Below the pieces are notes generated by a model, which saw only the letters and a list, made by a program, of their open reading frames with translations, made no database searches and was not told where the DNA came from. This document shows, piece by piece, positions 1 to 12,955 of a DNA stretch of 16,063 nucleotides (the stretch's first letter is position 1; every line of letters begins with the position of its first letter). The DNA is from an uncultured Pseudoxanthomonas sp. (GTDB lineage: Bacteria > Pseudomonadota > Gammaproteobacteria > Xanthomonadales > Xanthomonadaceae): the NCBI GenBank assembly GCA_946479745.1, contig CAMLGZ010000038.1, positions 1-16,063 on the forward strand, in the 5' to 3' direction. The position numbers and the translations under genes were made by a program.

Positions 1-59
1 CGATCCGCGAAGGCGGCCGCACCGTCGGCGCCGGCGTGGTGGCCAAGATCATCAAATAA
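1..59 (+). CDS. tuf: Elongation factor Tu, 3' end only (partial)
   Basis: Only the last 18 codons and the TAA stop (57-59) are inside the window; the first full codon starts at base 3. The translated end, IREGGRTVGAGVVAKIIK, is the conserved C-terminal beta-barrel strand of EF-Tu domain 3 (GGRTVGAGVV). EF-Tu is the cytoplasmic GTPase that delivers aminoacyl-tRNA to the ribosomal A site. Its place just before tRNA-Trp, secE and nusG matches the tufB locus of gammaproteobacteria. A second tuf copy commonly follows fusA in this group but would lie beyond the right edge. The family call is secure despite the short length; which tuf copy this is rests on context. Confidence 0.93.
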   Translation, partial: IREGGRTVGAGVVAKIIK

Positions 60-65
60 GTAAGC

Positions 66-96
66 CTGCCAACCGGCGATTCGCGTCGCCGGGCAG
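66..96 (+). terminator. Hairpin after tuf, terminator-like without a T-run
   Basis: CCGGCGA (73-79) pairs perfectly with TCGCCGG (86-92) around loop TTCGCG. Outside it CTGC (66-69) can pair with GCAG (93-96), leaving CAA unpaired on the 5' side. The stem is stable, but no U-tract follows, so it may protect or process the tuf mRNA end rather than terminate. Read by eye, without energy calculation. Confidence 0.5.
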
Positions 97-104
97 CAGC
101 GAAT

Positions 105-128
105 GGCGGGCCGAACTTTCGGTCCGCC
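105..128 (+). terminator. Second hairpin between tuf and tRNA-Trp
   Basis: GGCGG (105-109) pairs with CCGCC (124-128), G110 with T123 as a wobble, and CCGAA (111-115) with TTCGG (118-122), giving an 11-bp stem. The following bases (TTCGCCGTC) are not a U-run. With the hairpin at 66-96 it forms a tandem structure between tuf and the tRNA. It could be a weak terminator or a processing signal separating the tRNA from the tuf message. Confidence 0.5.
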
Positions 129-176
129 TTCGCCGTCTGAAGGGTTTGCAACAAATCACAAGTTCCTGAAAAACAA

Positions 177-252
<76 letters not shown>

Positions 253-261
253 TTTGGAACG

Positions 262-286
262 CGTAGCCGACGAGTCAATGGCTACG
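262..286 (+). other. Hairpin between tRNA-Trp and secE
   Basis: CGTAGCC (262-268) is perfectly complementary to GGCTACG (280-286) across an 11-nt loop. It begins 10 nt after the tRNA CCA end and ends 23 nt before the secE start. No U-tract follows, so it looks more like a boundary that helps tRNA 3' maturation or protects the secE mRNA 5' end than a terminator. Confidence 0.45.
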
Positions 287-309
287 GTCGCAAACAAATA
301 AAGAGTCAG

Positions 310-702
310 ATGAACAGCAAGGTCGAACATTCCAAAGCCGCCGCATCCTCCGCGGGCGACGTCGTCAAATACGCTCTGGCGCTTGCGCTGGTGGTTGCGG
401 GTCTGGTGGCGTGGTGGTGGTTCGCGGGCCAATGGGCAACGCCTTTGCGGGCGCTGGCCGTGGTGGTGGGCCTGGTGCTGGGCGCGGTGGTGTTCCTGGG
501 TACGGCCAAGGGCCGCGATACTCGCGAATTCCTGGTCGAGTCGCGTTTCGAACTGCGCAAGGTGGTCTGGCCGACCCGCCAGGAAGCCCTGCGCATGACC
601 TGGGTGGTGGCCATCGTGGTCGTGATCCTGAGTCTGCTGCTGGGCGGCTTCGACTGGGTCATCCAGTTCGCGCTGAAGCAGTTCTTTACCCTGGGTCGTT
701 GA
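310..702 (+). CDS. secE: Preprotein translocase subunit SecE (130 aa)
   Basis: SecE is the small essential clamp subunit of the SecYEG channel in the inner membrane, needed for export of unfolded proteins and for membrane protein insertion. Three hydrophobic segments are visible at about residues 19-40, 44-64 and 97-118, the three-helix form typical of gammaproteobacteria. Before the last helix is the conserved amphipathic segment ending in the family signature VVWPTRQEA (residues 85-93). The ATG at 310 is preceded only by a weak AAGAG (301-305), but the N-terminus resembles those of Xanthomonadaceae SecE proteins. The stop codon (700-702) overlaps the nusG ribosome binding site, so the two genes are almost certainly co-transcribed and perhaps translationally coupled, the secE-nusG pairing seen across bacteria. 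Confidence 0.96.
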   Translation: MNSKVEHSKAAASSAGDVVKYALALALVVAGLVAWWWFAGQWATPLRALAVVVGLVLGAVVFLGTAKGRDTREFLVESRFELRKVVWPTRQEALRMTWVVAIVVVILSLLLGGFDWVIQFALKQFFTLGR

Positions 703-706
703 GGAG
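701..706 (+). promoter_or_regulatory. Ribosome binding site of nusG, overlapping the secE stop
   Basis: GAGGAG at 701-706 shares bases with the secE TGA (700-702) and sits 9 nt before the GTG at 716. It decides the nusG start: the nearby ATG at 708-710 is in a different frame and too close to the site. Confidence 0.8.
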
Positions 707-715
707 AATGTCGCA

Positions 716-1273
716 GTGAAGCGTTGGTATGTCGTACACGCCTATTCGGGTTTCGAGAAGTCTGTAGCGCAGGCGCTGCGTGACCGCATCGTCCGCAACG
801 ACATGCAGGAACGTTTCGGCGACGTGCTGGTGCCGACCGAGGAAGTGATCGAAATGCGCGCCGGCCAGAAACGCCGTTCCGAGCGCAAGTTCTTCCCCGG
901 TTACGTGCTGGTGCAGATCGAAACGCATGAAGAAGCGGGTATCCCGCGCATGGACAACGAAAGCTGGCATCTGGTGAAGGAGACTTCCAAGGTCCTGGGT
1001 TTTATCGGCGGCACCGCCGACCGTCCGTTGCCGATTCGCGACGAGGAGGCCGATGCGATCCTGCAGCGTGTGCAGGACGGCGTCGAGAAGCCGCGTCCGA
1101 AGGTGTTGTTCGAACCCGGCCAGATGGTGCGCGTCACCGAAGGCCCGTTCAACGACTTCAATGGCGTGGTCGAGGAAGTGAATTACGAGAAGAGCCGCCT
1201 GCGCGTGGCTGTTCTGATTTTCGGGCGTTCCACCCCGGTCGAACTCGAGTTCGGCCAGGTCGAGAAAGCCTAA
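716..1273 (+). CDS. nusG: Transcription termination/antitermination factor NusG (185 aa)
   Basis: NusG binds RNA polymerase at the clamp through its N-terminal NGN domain. Through its C-terminal KOW domain it contacts Rho or ribosomal protein S10, linking transcription to termination or translation. The start is a GTG; the protein opens with the conserved [14 protein letters not shown]. The NGN domain covers about residues 1-120 and includes the family motif KFFPGYVLV (58-66). A linker with [12 protein letters not shown] leads to the KOW domain (about 133-185), which has [16 protein letters not shown] (135-150) and the strand [16 protein letters not shown]. Length is normal (E. coli NusG is 181 aa). 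It follows secE by 13 nt, in the standard secE-nusG-rplK order. Confidence 0.98.
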   Translation: MKRWYVVHAYSGFEKSVAQALRDRIVRNDMQERFGDVLVPTEEVIEMRAGQKRRSERKFFPGYVLVQIETHEEAGIPRMDNESWHLVKETSKVLGFIGGTADRPLPIRDEEADAILQRVQDGVEKPRPKVLFEPGQMVRVTEGPFNDFNGVVEEVNYEKSRLRVAVLIFGRSTPVELEFGQVEKA

Positions 1274-1278
1274 AGGCC

Positions 1279-1298
1279 GGGGGCCGGTTTCGGTTCCC
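1279..1298 (+). other. Hairpin just after nusG
   Basis: GGGGGCCG (1279-1286) pairs with CGGTTCCC (1291-1298), with two G-T wobbles and loop GTTT. It begins 5 nt after the nusG stop codon. No U-run follows. It may mark the mRNA boundary between secE-nusG and rplK-rplA. Confidence 0.45.
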
Positions 1299-1300
1299 GA

Positions 1301-1351
1301 TTCAAAGCGAAAGGAGGAGTCCCGCAGTCGCAAGACGTGCAGACGCTTGAA
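1301..1351 (+). promoter_or_regulatory. Candidate L1 autoregulatory leader before rplK
   Basis: A two-stem structure with a large uneven internal loop can be drawn upstream of rplK. The lower stem pairs TTCAAAGCG (1301-1309) with CGCTTGAA (1344-1351), leaving one bulged A. The upper stem pairs GCAGTC (1324-1329) with GAC-G-TGC (1334-1340) around a GCAA tetraloop (1330-1333). The internal loop contains AAGGAGGAG (1311-1319). In E. coli, L1 represses rplK-rplA by binding a two-helix, asymmetric-loop site in the rplK leader that mimics its 23S rRNA site. The position and general shape here match, but I did not confirm the conserved L1 contact bases. An alternative pairing of GGAGT (1316-1320) with ACTCC (1351-1355) could act as a switch. 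Confidence 0.4.
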
Positions 1352-1369
1352 CTCCAGGAGTAAATCGAA

Positions 1370-1798
1370 ATGGCAAAGAAAGTAGTCGGTTACATCAAAC
1401 TGCAGGTCAAGGCTGGCCAGGCGAATCCGTCGCCGCCCGTCGGTCCTGCGCTGGGCCAGCGCGGCCTGAACATCATGGAATTCTGCAAGGCGTTCAATGC
1501 CGCAACGCAGAAGCTGGAGCCGGGCCTGCCCACTCCGGTCATCATCACCGCCTATTCGGACCGTACCTTCACCTTCATCACCAAGAGCACGCCGGCCAGC
1601 GTCCTGTTGAAGAAGGCCGTCGGTATCCAGTCCGGCTCCAAGCGCCCCAACACCGAGAAGGTGGGCAAGGTCACCCGCAAGCAGCTCGAAGACATCGCCA
1701 AGGCGAAAGAACCCGATCTGACCGCAGCCAGTCTGGATGCGGCGGTGCGTACGATTGCGGGTTCGGCCCGCAGCATGGGCTTGACGGTAGAGGGCTAA
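1370..1798 (+). CDS. rplK: 50S ribosomal protein L11 (142 aa)
   Basis: L11 binds the GTPase-associated region of 23S rRNA at the base of the L10-L7/L12 stalk, and takes part in factor binding and in the RelA stringent response. The N-terminal domain (about 1-72) opens with [13 protein letters not shown] and has the proline motif PPVGPALG (22-29), which lies where thiopeptide antibiotics bind. The C-terminal rRNA-binding domain (about 73-142) ends in [14 protein letters not shown], typical of the family. Length equals that of E. coli L11. A good AGGAG (1356-1360) lies 9 nt before the ATG. rplA starts 4 nt after the stop codon, so the pair forms the classic L11 operon. Confidence 0.98.
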   Translation: MAKKVVGYIKLQVKAGQANPSPPVGPALGQRGLNIMEFCKAFNAATQKLEPGLPTPVIITAYSDRTFTFITKSTPASVLLKKAVGIQSGSKRPNTEKVGKVTRKQLEDIAKAKEPDLTAASLDAAVRTIAGSARSMGLTVEG

Positions 1799-1802
1799 GA
1801 CG

Positions 1803-2501
1803 ATGGCACAGACCAAACGACAGAAAGCGATCTTTGCCGCGGTCACCCCGGGCAAGGCGTACTCCATTGACGATGCGCTGAAGATCGTCAAGGACAACAG
1901 CAAGACCAAGTTCGTGGAAGCCGTCGACGTGGCCGTGCGCCTCGGCGTGGACGCCAAGAAGTCCGACCAGCAGGTGCGCGGTTCCACCGTGCTGCCCGCC
2001 GGCACCGGCAAGTCGGTCCGCGTGGCGGTGTTCGCACCGGCCGGCGCCAAGGCCGACGAAGCCATCGCCGCCGGCGCCGAAGCCGTGGGCATGGACGACC
2101 TGGCCGAAAAGATGCTGGCTGGCGACCTGAACTACGACGTGGTCATCGCCACGCCGGACGCCATGCGCGTGGTCGGCAAGCTGGGCCAGGTGCTGGGTCC
2201 GCGCGGCCTGATGCCGAACCCCAAGGTCGGCACCGTTTCGCCGAACCCGGCCGAAGCCGTGAAGAACGCCAAGTCGGGTCAGGTGCGTTACCGCACCGAC
2301 AAGGCCGGCATCATCCACTGCACCCTGGGCAAGGCCAGCTTCGACGACGCCTCGCTGAAGAGCAATCTGCAGGCGCTGCTGCTGGACCTGGTCAAGGCCA
2401 AGCCGTCGACCGCCAAGGGCACCTACCTGCAGAAGATTTCGCTGAGCTCGACCATGGGCCCCGGCGTGACCGTGGATCTGTCCTCGCTCTCGCTGAAGTA
2501 A
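1803..2501 (+). CDS. rplA: 50S ribosomal protein L1 (232 aa)
   Basis: L1 forms the mobile stalk beside the E site, binds 23S rRNA helices 76-78 and helps move deacylated tRNA out. In enterobacteria free L1 also represses its own operon. The sequence shows the conserved central motif [19 protein letters not shown] (127-145) and the C-terminal STMGPGV signature (216-222). Length is standard (E. coli L1 is 234 aa). Only 4 nt separate it from rplK, and its GTAGAGGG ribosome binding site (1788-1794) lies inside the end of rplK, so translation of the two is likely coupled. It is followed by the long structured spacer before rplJ. Confidence 0.98.
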   Translation: MAQTKRQKAIFAAVTPGKAYSIDDALKIVKDNSKTKFVEAVDVAVRLGVDAKKSDQQVRGSTVLPAGTGKSVRVAVFAPAGAKADEAIAAGAEAVGMDDLAEKMLAGDLNYDVVIATPDAMRVVGKLGQVLGPRGLMPNPKVGTVSPNPAEAVKNAKSGQVRYRTDKAGIIHCTLGKASFDDASLKSNLQALLLDLVKAKPSTAKGTYLQKISLSSTMGPGVTVDLSSLSLK

Positions 2502-2514
2502 CAATAGGAAGAAC

Positions 2515-2551
2515 CCTTCTCCCGCATGCGGGAGAAGGTGCCCGAAAGGGC
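2515..2551 (+). repeat. REP-like palindromic element (candidate dispersed intergenic repeat)
   Basis: CCTTCTCCCGCA (2515-2526) is followed directly by its exact reverse complement TGCGGGAGAAGG (2527-2538): a perfect 24-nt palindrome 13 nt after the rplA stop. One base later GCCC (2540-2543), GAAA and GGGC (2548-2551) form a second small hairpin, followed by GGATGAGGGCGC. The combination of a CCTTCTCCCGC palindrome and a GGATGAGGG tail is familiar to me as a type of intergenic repeat common in Xanthomonas and Lysobacter genomes. That is recollection, not a search result. Only one copy is in this window, so repetitiveness cannot be shown here. As RNA it would form a stable hairpin at the rplKA message end. 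Confidence 0.6.
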
Positions 2552-2777
2552 GGATGAGGGCGCTCTTTGCCGCCAGGCGAAAAGCGAACCTCGCGCAACA
2601 AAGAATTTTGAGGGCAATCGCCCAAGGCTCCGGCCCGAAGCGATGGCTGTCAAAGACCGCAGGCGCGGTCAGCGCATATCGACGACGGGCAGGGAAGCTT
2701 GGTTACGGCAGGGAGTCGCCGTCGATACAGCGGGGTCGCTTAATTCGAACCCAGTGATGGGTCGGGCCGGCGTAGAT

Positions 2778-2872
2778 GGTGCCGCCTTCTAGAAGTTTTC
2801 TGGTAACCCAGTTCTAGAGAAGGCCACCACCGGGATGCCAATCCGGCGTCCCCGGTACCCAGGACGGGTACC
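2778..2872 (+). promoter_or_regulatory. Candidate L10 (L10-L7/L12) autoregulatory mRNA leader
   Basis: Three adjacent stem-loops end 53 nt before rplJ. The first is long and irregular: GGTG (2778-2781) with CACC (2825-2828); GCCTTCT (2784-2790) with AGAAGGC (2818-2824); AGAA (2791-2794) with TTCT (2812-2815), leaving AG bulged; then internal loop GTTTT and CTGG/CCAG (2800-2803/2808-2811) closing on TAAC. The second pairs GGGATGCC (2832-2839) with GGCGTCCC (2845-2852). The third pairs GGTACCC (2854-2860) with GGGTACC (2866-2872) around AGGAC. In E. coli the L10-L7/L12 complex represses rplJL by binding a bulged stem in the rplJ leader well upstream of the start, and Rfam describes an L10 leader family. 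The first stem-loop, 98-148 nt before the ATG, fits that position and style. I did not align it to the Rfam model. Confidence 0.6.
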
Positions 2873-2915
2873 GCCCAGGACCGCAAGCGGCAGGAGCCGT
2901 GAGCGGAGTTAATTT

Positions 2916-2922
2916 GGAGGAG
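2916..2922 (+). promoter_or_regulatory. Strong ribosome binding site that fixes the rplJ start
   Basis: GGAGGAG lies 3 nt before the ATG at 2926, counted from its last base, with the GGAGG core about 5 nt away. It falls inside the in-frame extension that opens at GTG 2899, which argues that the GTG is not the start and that translation begins at the ATG giving [10 protein letters not shown]. Confidence 0.85.
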
Positions 2923-2925
2923 TGT

Positions 2926-3540
2926 ATGGCTCTAAATCTGTCTCAGAAGCAAGAAGTTGTAGCCGAGCTGGCAGACGTCGCCGCCAAGGCCCACTCCTTG
3001 ATTGCTGCCGAGTACGCAGGCATCACGGTCGGTCAGATGACCCTGATGCGCAAGAAGGCTCGCGAAAACGGTGTGTACTTGAGAGTCGTCAAGAACACGC
3101 TGGCCTCGCGTGCCGTCGAGGGTACCGAATACGAGTGCGTCAAAGACTCGCTGGTCGGTCCCCTGGTGTATGCGTTCTCGACGGAAGAACCCGGCGCTGC
3201 CGGTCGTCTGATCAAGGAATTCGCCAAGGGCAACGACAAGCTGCAGCCCAAGCTCGTAGCCGTGGGTGGCCAGTTGTATCCGGCCAGCCATGTCGACGTG
3301 TTGGCCTCGTTGCCGACCCGTGAGCAGGCCCTGGCCATGCTGGCACGCGTGCTCGCCGAACCGGCAAGCATGTTCGCCCGCGCGATCAAGGCAGTGGGCG
3401 ACAAGCTGGGCGGAGGCGACGCTGCTGTTGAAGCAAGCGCTGCCGACGCATCGGCCGAAGCCCCGGCTGAAAGCTCGGTTGAAGCGGTCACTGAAGTCGC
3501 GGCGCAAGCCCCGGCCGAAACTCCGGCCGATCCGGCCTGA
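2926..3540 (+). CDS. rplJ: 50S ribosomal protein L10 (204 aa) with a long Ala/Glu/Pro tail
   Basis: L10 anchors the L7/L12 dimers to the 50S stalk and, bound to L7/L12, probably represses its own mRNA. The N-terminal rRNA-binding domain has [15 protein letters not shown] (54-68) and VGPLVYAFS (77-85). The C-terminal helix that holds L7/L12 dimers covers about 131-160 ([16 protein letters not shown]...AIKAVGDK). From about residue 161 comes a low-complexity tail of about 44 residues made mostly of Ala, Glu, Pro, Ser and Val. E. coli L10 has 165 residues and Xanthomonas L10, as I recall, about 175, so this one is long. The frame is intact and codon use in the tail matches the rest of the gene. 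The start at 2926 is preferred to the in-frame GTG at 2899 on ribosome binding site and homology. rplL follows after 54 nt. Confidence 0.97.
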   Translation: MALNLSQKQEVVAELADVAAKAHSLIAAEYAGITVGQMTLMRKKARENGVYLRVVKNTLASRAVEGTEYECVKDSLVGPLVYAFSTEEPGAAGRLIKEFAKGNDKLQPKLVAVGGQLYPASHVDVLASLPTREQALAMLARVLAEPASMFARAIKAVGDKLGGGDAAVEASAADASAEAPAESSVEAVTEVAAQAPAETPADPA

Positions 3541-3594
3541 GTCGCACCGTAACTACTGAAACCCATCCCAGAAAATTTTTCGAAGGTAAATAAC

Positions 3595-3966
3595 ATGTCC
3601 CTGTCTAACGAGCAGATCGTCGACGCCGTTGCTGAAAAGAGCCTCATGGAAGTCATGGAGCTGGTCAAGGCGATCGAAGAAAAGTTTGGCGTCTCCGCCG
3701 CCGCCCCGGTCGCCGCTGCGGCTGCTTCCGCTGGCCCGGCTGCTGCTGTCGAAGAGCAGACCGAGTTCAACATCATCCTGAAGTCCGCTGGCGACAAGAA
3801 GGTCGAGGTCATCAAGGCCGTTCGCGCCATCACCGGCCTGGGCCTGAAGGAAGCGAAAGACCTCACCGAAGCCGGTGGCGTCGTCAAGGAAGGCGCTTCG
3901 AAGGAAGATGCCGAGAAGTTCAAGAAGGACCTCGAAGCCGCTGGTGCGACTGTCGAAGTGAAGTAA
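3595..3966 (+). CDS. rplL: 50S ribosomal protein L7/L12 (123 aa)
   Basis: L7/L12 is the multi-copy flexible stalk protein that recruits EF-Tu, EF-G, IF2 and release factors and stimulates their GTPase activity. The N-terminal dimerisation and L10-binding domain (about 1-33) is [20 protein letters not shown] and onward. The hinge (34-52) is almost all Ala with Pro, Ser and Gly. The globular C-terminal domain (53-123) has [28 protein letters not shown] (72-90) and the end ATVEVK. Length is standard. AAGG (3583-3586) lies 8 nt before the ATG. Because several copies are needed per ribosome, rplL is normally translated more strongly than rplJ; nothing here beyond a separate ribosome binding site shows how. 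Confidence 0.98.
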   Translation: MSLSNEQIVDAVAEKSLMEVMELVKAIEEKFGVSAAAPVAAAAASAGPAAAVEEQTEFNIILKSAGDKKVEVIKAVRAITGLGLKEAKDLTEAGGVVKEGASKEDAEKFKKDLEAAGATVEVK

Positions 3967-4004
3967 GCGGTATTCGTCGCCACGCAACATCGGCGGCAGA
4001 CCTG

Positions 4005-4028
4005 GGCCAGGGGCGAAAGCCCCTGGCC
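4005..4028 (+). terminator. Strong GAAA-loop hairpin before rpoB (candidate attenuator)
   Basis: GGCCAGGGGC (4005-4014) and GCCCCTGGCC (4019-4028) form a perfect 10-bp GC-rich stem closed by a GAAA tetraloop, 38 nt after the rplL stop. The next bases, TTCGGTCGTTGTTG, are moderately T-rich but not a clean U-run. In E. coli a partly efficient attenuator sits between rplL and rpoB and lowers rpoBC expression relative to the ribosomal protein genes. This hairpin is in the same place and is the best candidate for that role here. Confidence 0.7.
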
Positions 4029-4058
4029 TTCGGTCGTTGTTGAAAAAAGCGGTACCTG

Positions 4059-4080
4059 TTCCACACAAGTTCCACGCAAG
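4059..4080 (+). repeat. Imperfect 11-bp tandem repeat before rpoB
   Basis: TTCCACACAAG (4059-4069) is followed directly by TTCCACGCAAG (4070-4080), identical at 10 of 11 bases. It lies between an A6 tract (4043-4048) and an A7 tract (4083-4089) whose starts are 40 bp apart. No function can be assigned. Confidence 0.6.
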
Positions 4081-4100
4081 ACAAAAAAACCCGAGTTGGT

Positions 4101-4157
4101 AGTTGGAAGTAGCAAGAGAAGGCGTGCTGGTGCCGGCAATACCAGCGACTTCCAACT
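4101..4157 (+). other. Bulged hairpin before rpoB (possible RNA processing site)
   Basis: AGTTGGAAGT (4101-4110) is perfectly complementary to ACTTCCAACT (4148-4157). Inside, GCTGGT (4126-4131) pairs with ACCAGC (4141-4146). A 15-nt strand is unpaired on the 5' side (4111-4125) and a single G on the 3' side (4147). In E. coli an RNase III processing site lies between rplL and rpoB. A long irregular stem in this position is consistent with that, but the bulge may be too large for a good substrate. It may instead be a copy of an intergenic repeat family. Confidence 0.5.
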
Positions 4158-4252
4158 GACGATTTTCCCGTGCCGCGCAGGGCTTCTGCCGCGGACAGAT
4201 GTTCCCCCCGGACCCGCGGACGCGCGGCTCCCAGAAAAAGGCGATAAGTCAC

Positions 4253-8404
<4,152 letters not shown>

Positions 8405-8408
8405 TGTG

Positions 8409-8443
8409 AACCGAAGCCGGCCGCGCGCTAGCGCCGGCCGGTT
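8409..8443 (+). other. GC-rich hairpin between rpoB and rpoC
   Basis: GCCGGC (8416-8421) pairs with GCCGGC (8433-8438); AACC (8409-8412) with GGTT (8440-8443) extends it outward; inside lies the self-complementary GCGCTAGCGC (8425-8434), which offers an alternative fold. It starts 5 nt after the rpoB stop. There is no U-tract, so it more likely stabilises or separates the rpoB and rpoC parts of one message than ends transcription. Confidence 0.5.
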
Positions 8444-8503
8444 TCGCGACCGTTGCCCGCCACTCCCTCGACACCAGATTTTCCTCCTACCCGGAGAAAC
8501 AAA

Positions 8504-12733
<4,230 letters not shown>

Positions 12734-12743
12734 GCAGCACCAG

Positions 12744-12770
12744 CCCCTCCCGGCCTTGGCCGAGGAGGGG
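12744..12770 (+). terminator. Stem-loop after rpoC (candidate rpoBC terminator)
   Basis: CCCCTCC (12744-12750) pairs with GGAGGGG (12764-12770), continued inward by CGGCC (12751-12755) with GGCCG (12758-12762), with one bulged A (12763). It begins 10 nt after the rpoC stop codon. The stem is very stable, but the downstream bases (AGCCAAGAGAAATGG) contain no U-run, so intrinsic termination is likely to be partial at most. Confidence 0.6.
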
Positions 12771-12783
12771 AGCCAAGAGAAAT

Positions 12784-12823
12784 GGGGCGCAGGACGCGCC
12801 CCGTGTTCCGGCCCAGGAGGGCC
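12784..12823 (+). other. Two further hairpins after rpoC with AGGA in the loops
   Basis: GGGGCGC (12784-12790) pairs perfectly with GCGCCCC (12796-12802) around loop AGGAC. Then GGCCC (12810-12814) pairs with GGGCC (12819-12823) around AGGA. They lie between the rpoC 3' hairpin and the predicted rpsL promoter, so they would be transcribed only as part of the rpoBC message or read-through. The first loop is the same pentaloop as in the third rplJ leader hairpin. Confidence 0.5.
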
Positions 12824-12842
12824 AGCAGGCTGAACCCGTCGG

Positions 12843-12872
12843 TTGACGGAGTTTTAACCTGCCAGCTATACT
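12843..12872 (+). promoter_or_regulatory. Predicted sigma-70 promoter of the rpsL-rpsG-fusA (str) operon
   Basis: The -35 box TTGACG (12843-12848) matches consensus TTGACA at 5 of 6 positions. The -10 box TATACT (12867-12872) matches TATAAT at 5 of 6. The spacer is 18 bp. Transcription would begin around 12879, leaving a leader of about 77 nt before rpsL. In this GC-rich sequence such a pair in the right place is unlikely to be chance. It would let the str genes be transcribed apart from rpoBC. Confidence 0.72.
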
Positions 12873-12882
12873 TTCCTGTCTC

Positions 12883-12905
12883 GGCGGGCCGTCATGCGGC
12901 CTGCC
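12883..12905 (+). other. Hairpin at the 5' end of the predicted rpsL leader
   Basis: GGCGGGCCG (12883-12891) pairs with CGGCCTGCC (12897-12905), 9 bp with one G-T wobble, around loop TCATG. It lies just after the expected start of the transcript and is followed by GTCATTTTC. It could stabilise the mRNA 5' end or act as a weak attenuator. Confidence 0.5.
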
Positions 12906-12955
12906 GTCATTTTCACGCACAAGGCTCCGGCCTTACATCCGAAGAATCCATAAAG

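Larger units (their letters stand above)
2502..2925 (+). other. Structured 424-bp spacer between rplA and rplJ
   Basis: No credible gene is seen here. From left to right it holds the REP-like palindrome with its GAAA-loop partner (2515-2551), and small perfect hairpins GGGC/GCCC (2612-2623) and GACCGC/GCGGTC (2655-2670). Next is a longer inverted repeat of about 10 bp with one mismatch (2678-2687 with 2717-2726) that encloses two copies of GGCAGGGA (2688-2695 and 2707-2714). The candidate L10 leader (2778-2872) and small hairpins CCGC/GCGG (2881-2890) and CGGC/GCCG with loop AGGA (2888-2899) follow. No convincing sigma-70 promoter is visible; the best candidate, TTGGTT (2699-2704) with GATACA (2724-2729) and 19-bp spacing, is weak. 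Transcription may read through from rplA or start from a promoter I cannot see. Confidence 0.6.

Noticed and set aside
686..2092. Minus-strand open frame of 468 codons opposite nusG, rplK and part of rplA
   Set aside because: It spans three well-supported genes and two spacers on the other strand, and shows no domain or ribosome binding site logic.
2699..2729. Possible rplJ promoter TTGGTT-19 bp-GATACA
   Set aside because: Both boxes are poor and the spacing is wide; not strong enough to list as a feature without start-site data.
2526..2792. Small plus-strand open frames in the rplA-rplJ spacer
   Set aside because: They start within the palindrome or without a ribosome binding site, run through hairpin arms, and encode Arg/Ala-rich sequences typical of non-coding GC-rich DNA.
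2899..2925. In-frame GTG start adding 9 residues to L10
   Set aside because: The strong GGAGGAG at 2916-2922 lies inside this stretch and points to the ATG at 2926, which gives the conserved L10 N-terminus.
4083..4157. Possible minus-strand terminator: hairpin 4101-4157 followed on the reverse strand by a T7 run (4083-4089)
   Set aside because: There are 11 bases between the stem and the T-run, and there is no minus-strand gene nearby that would need it.
4199..4252. In-frame ATG adding 18 residues to RpoB
   Set aside because: The extra residues are not part of any beta subunit I know; [16 protein letters not shown] from 4253 is the family start and has its own purine-rich site.
8453..8503. 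In-frame TTG adding 17 residues to RpoC
   Set aside because: GGAG at 8493-8496 serves the ATG at 8504, where the conserved MKDLLNLF begins.
12782..12955. In-frame ATG adding 58 residues to S12
   Set aside because: The extension covers the predicted promoter and leader; S12 is highly conserved at 124 residues from the ATG at 12956.
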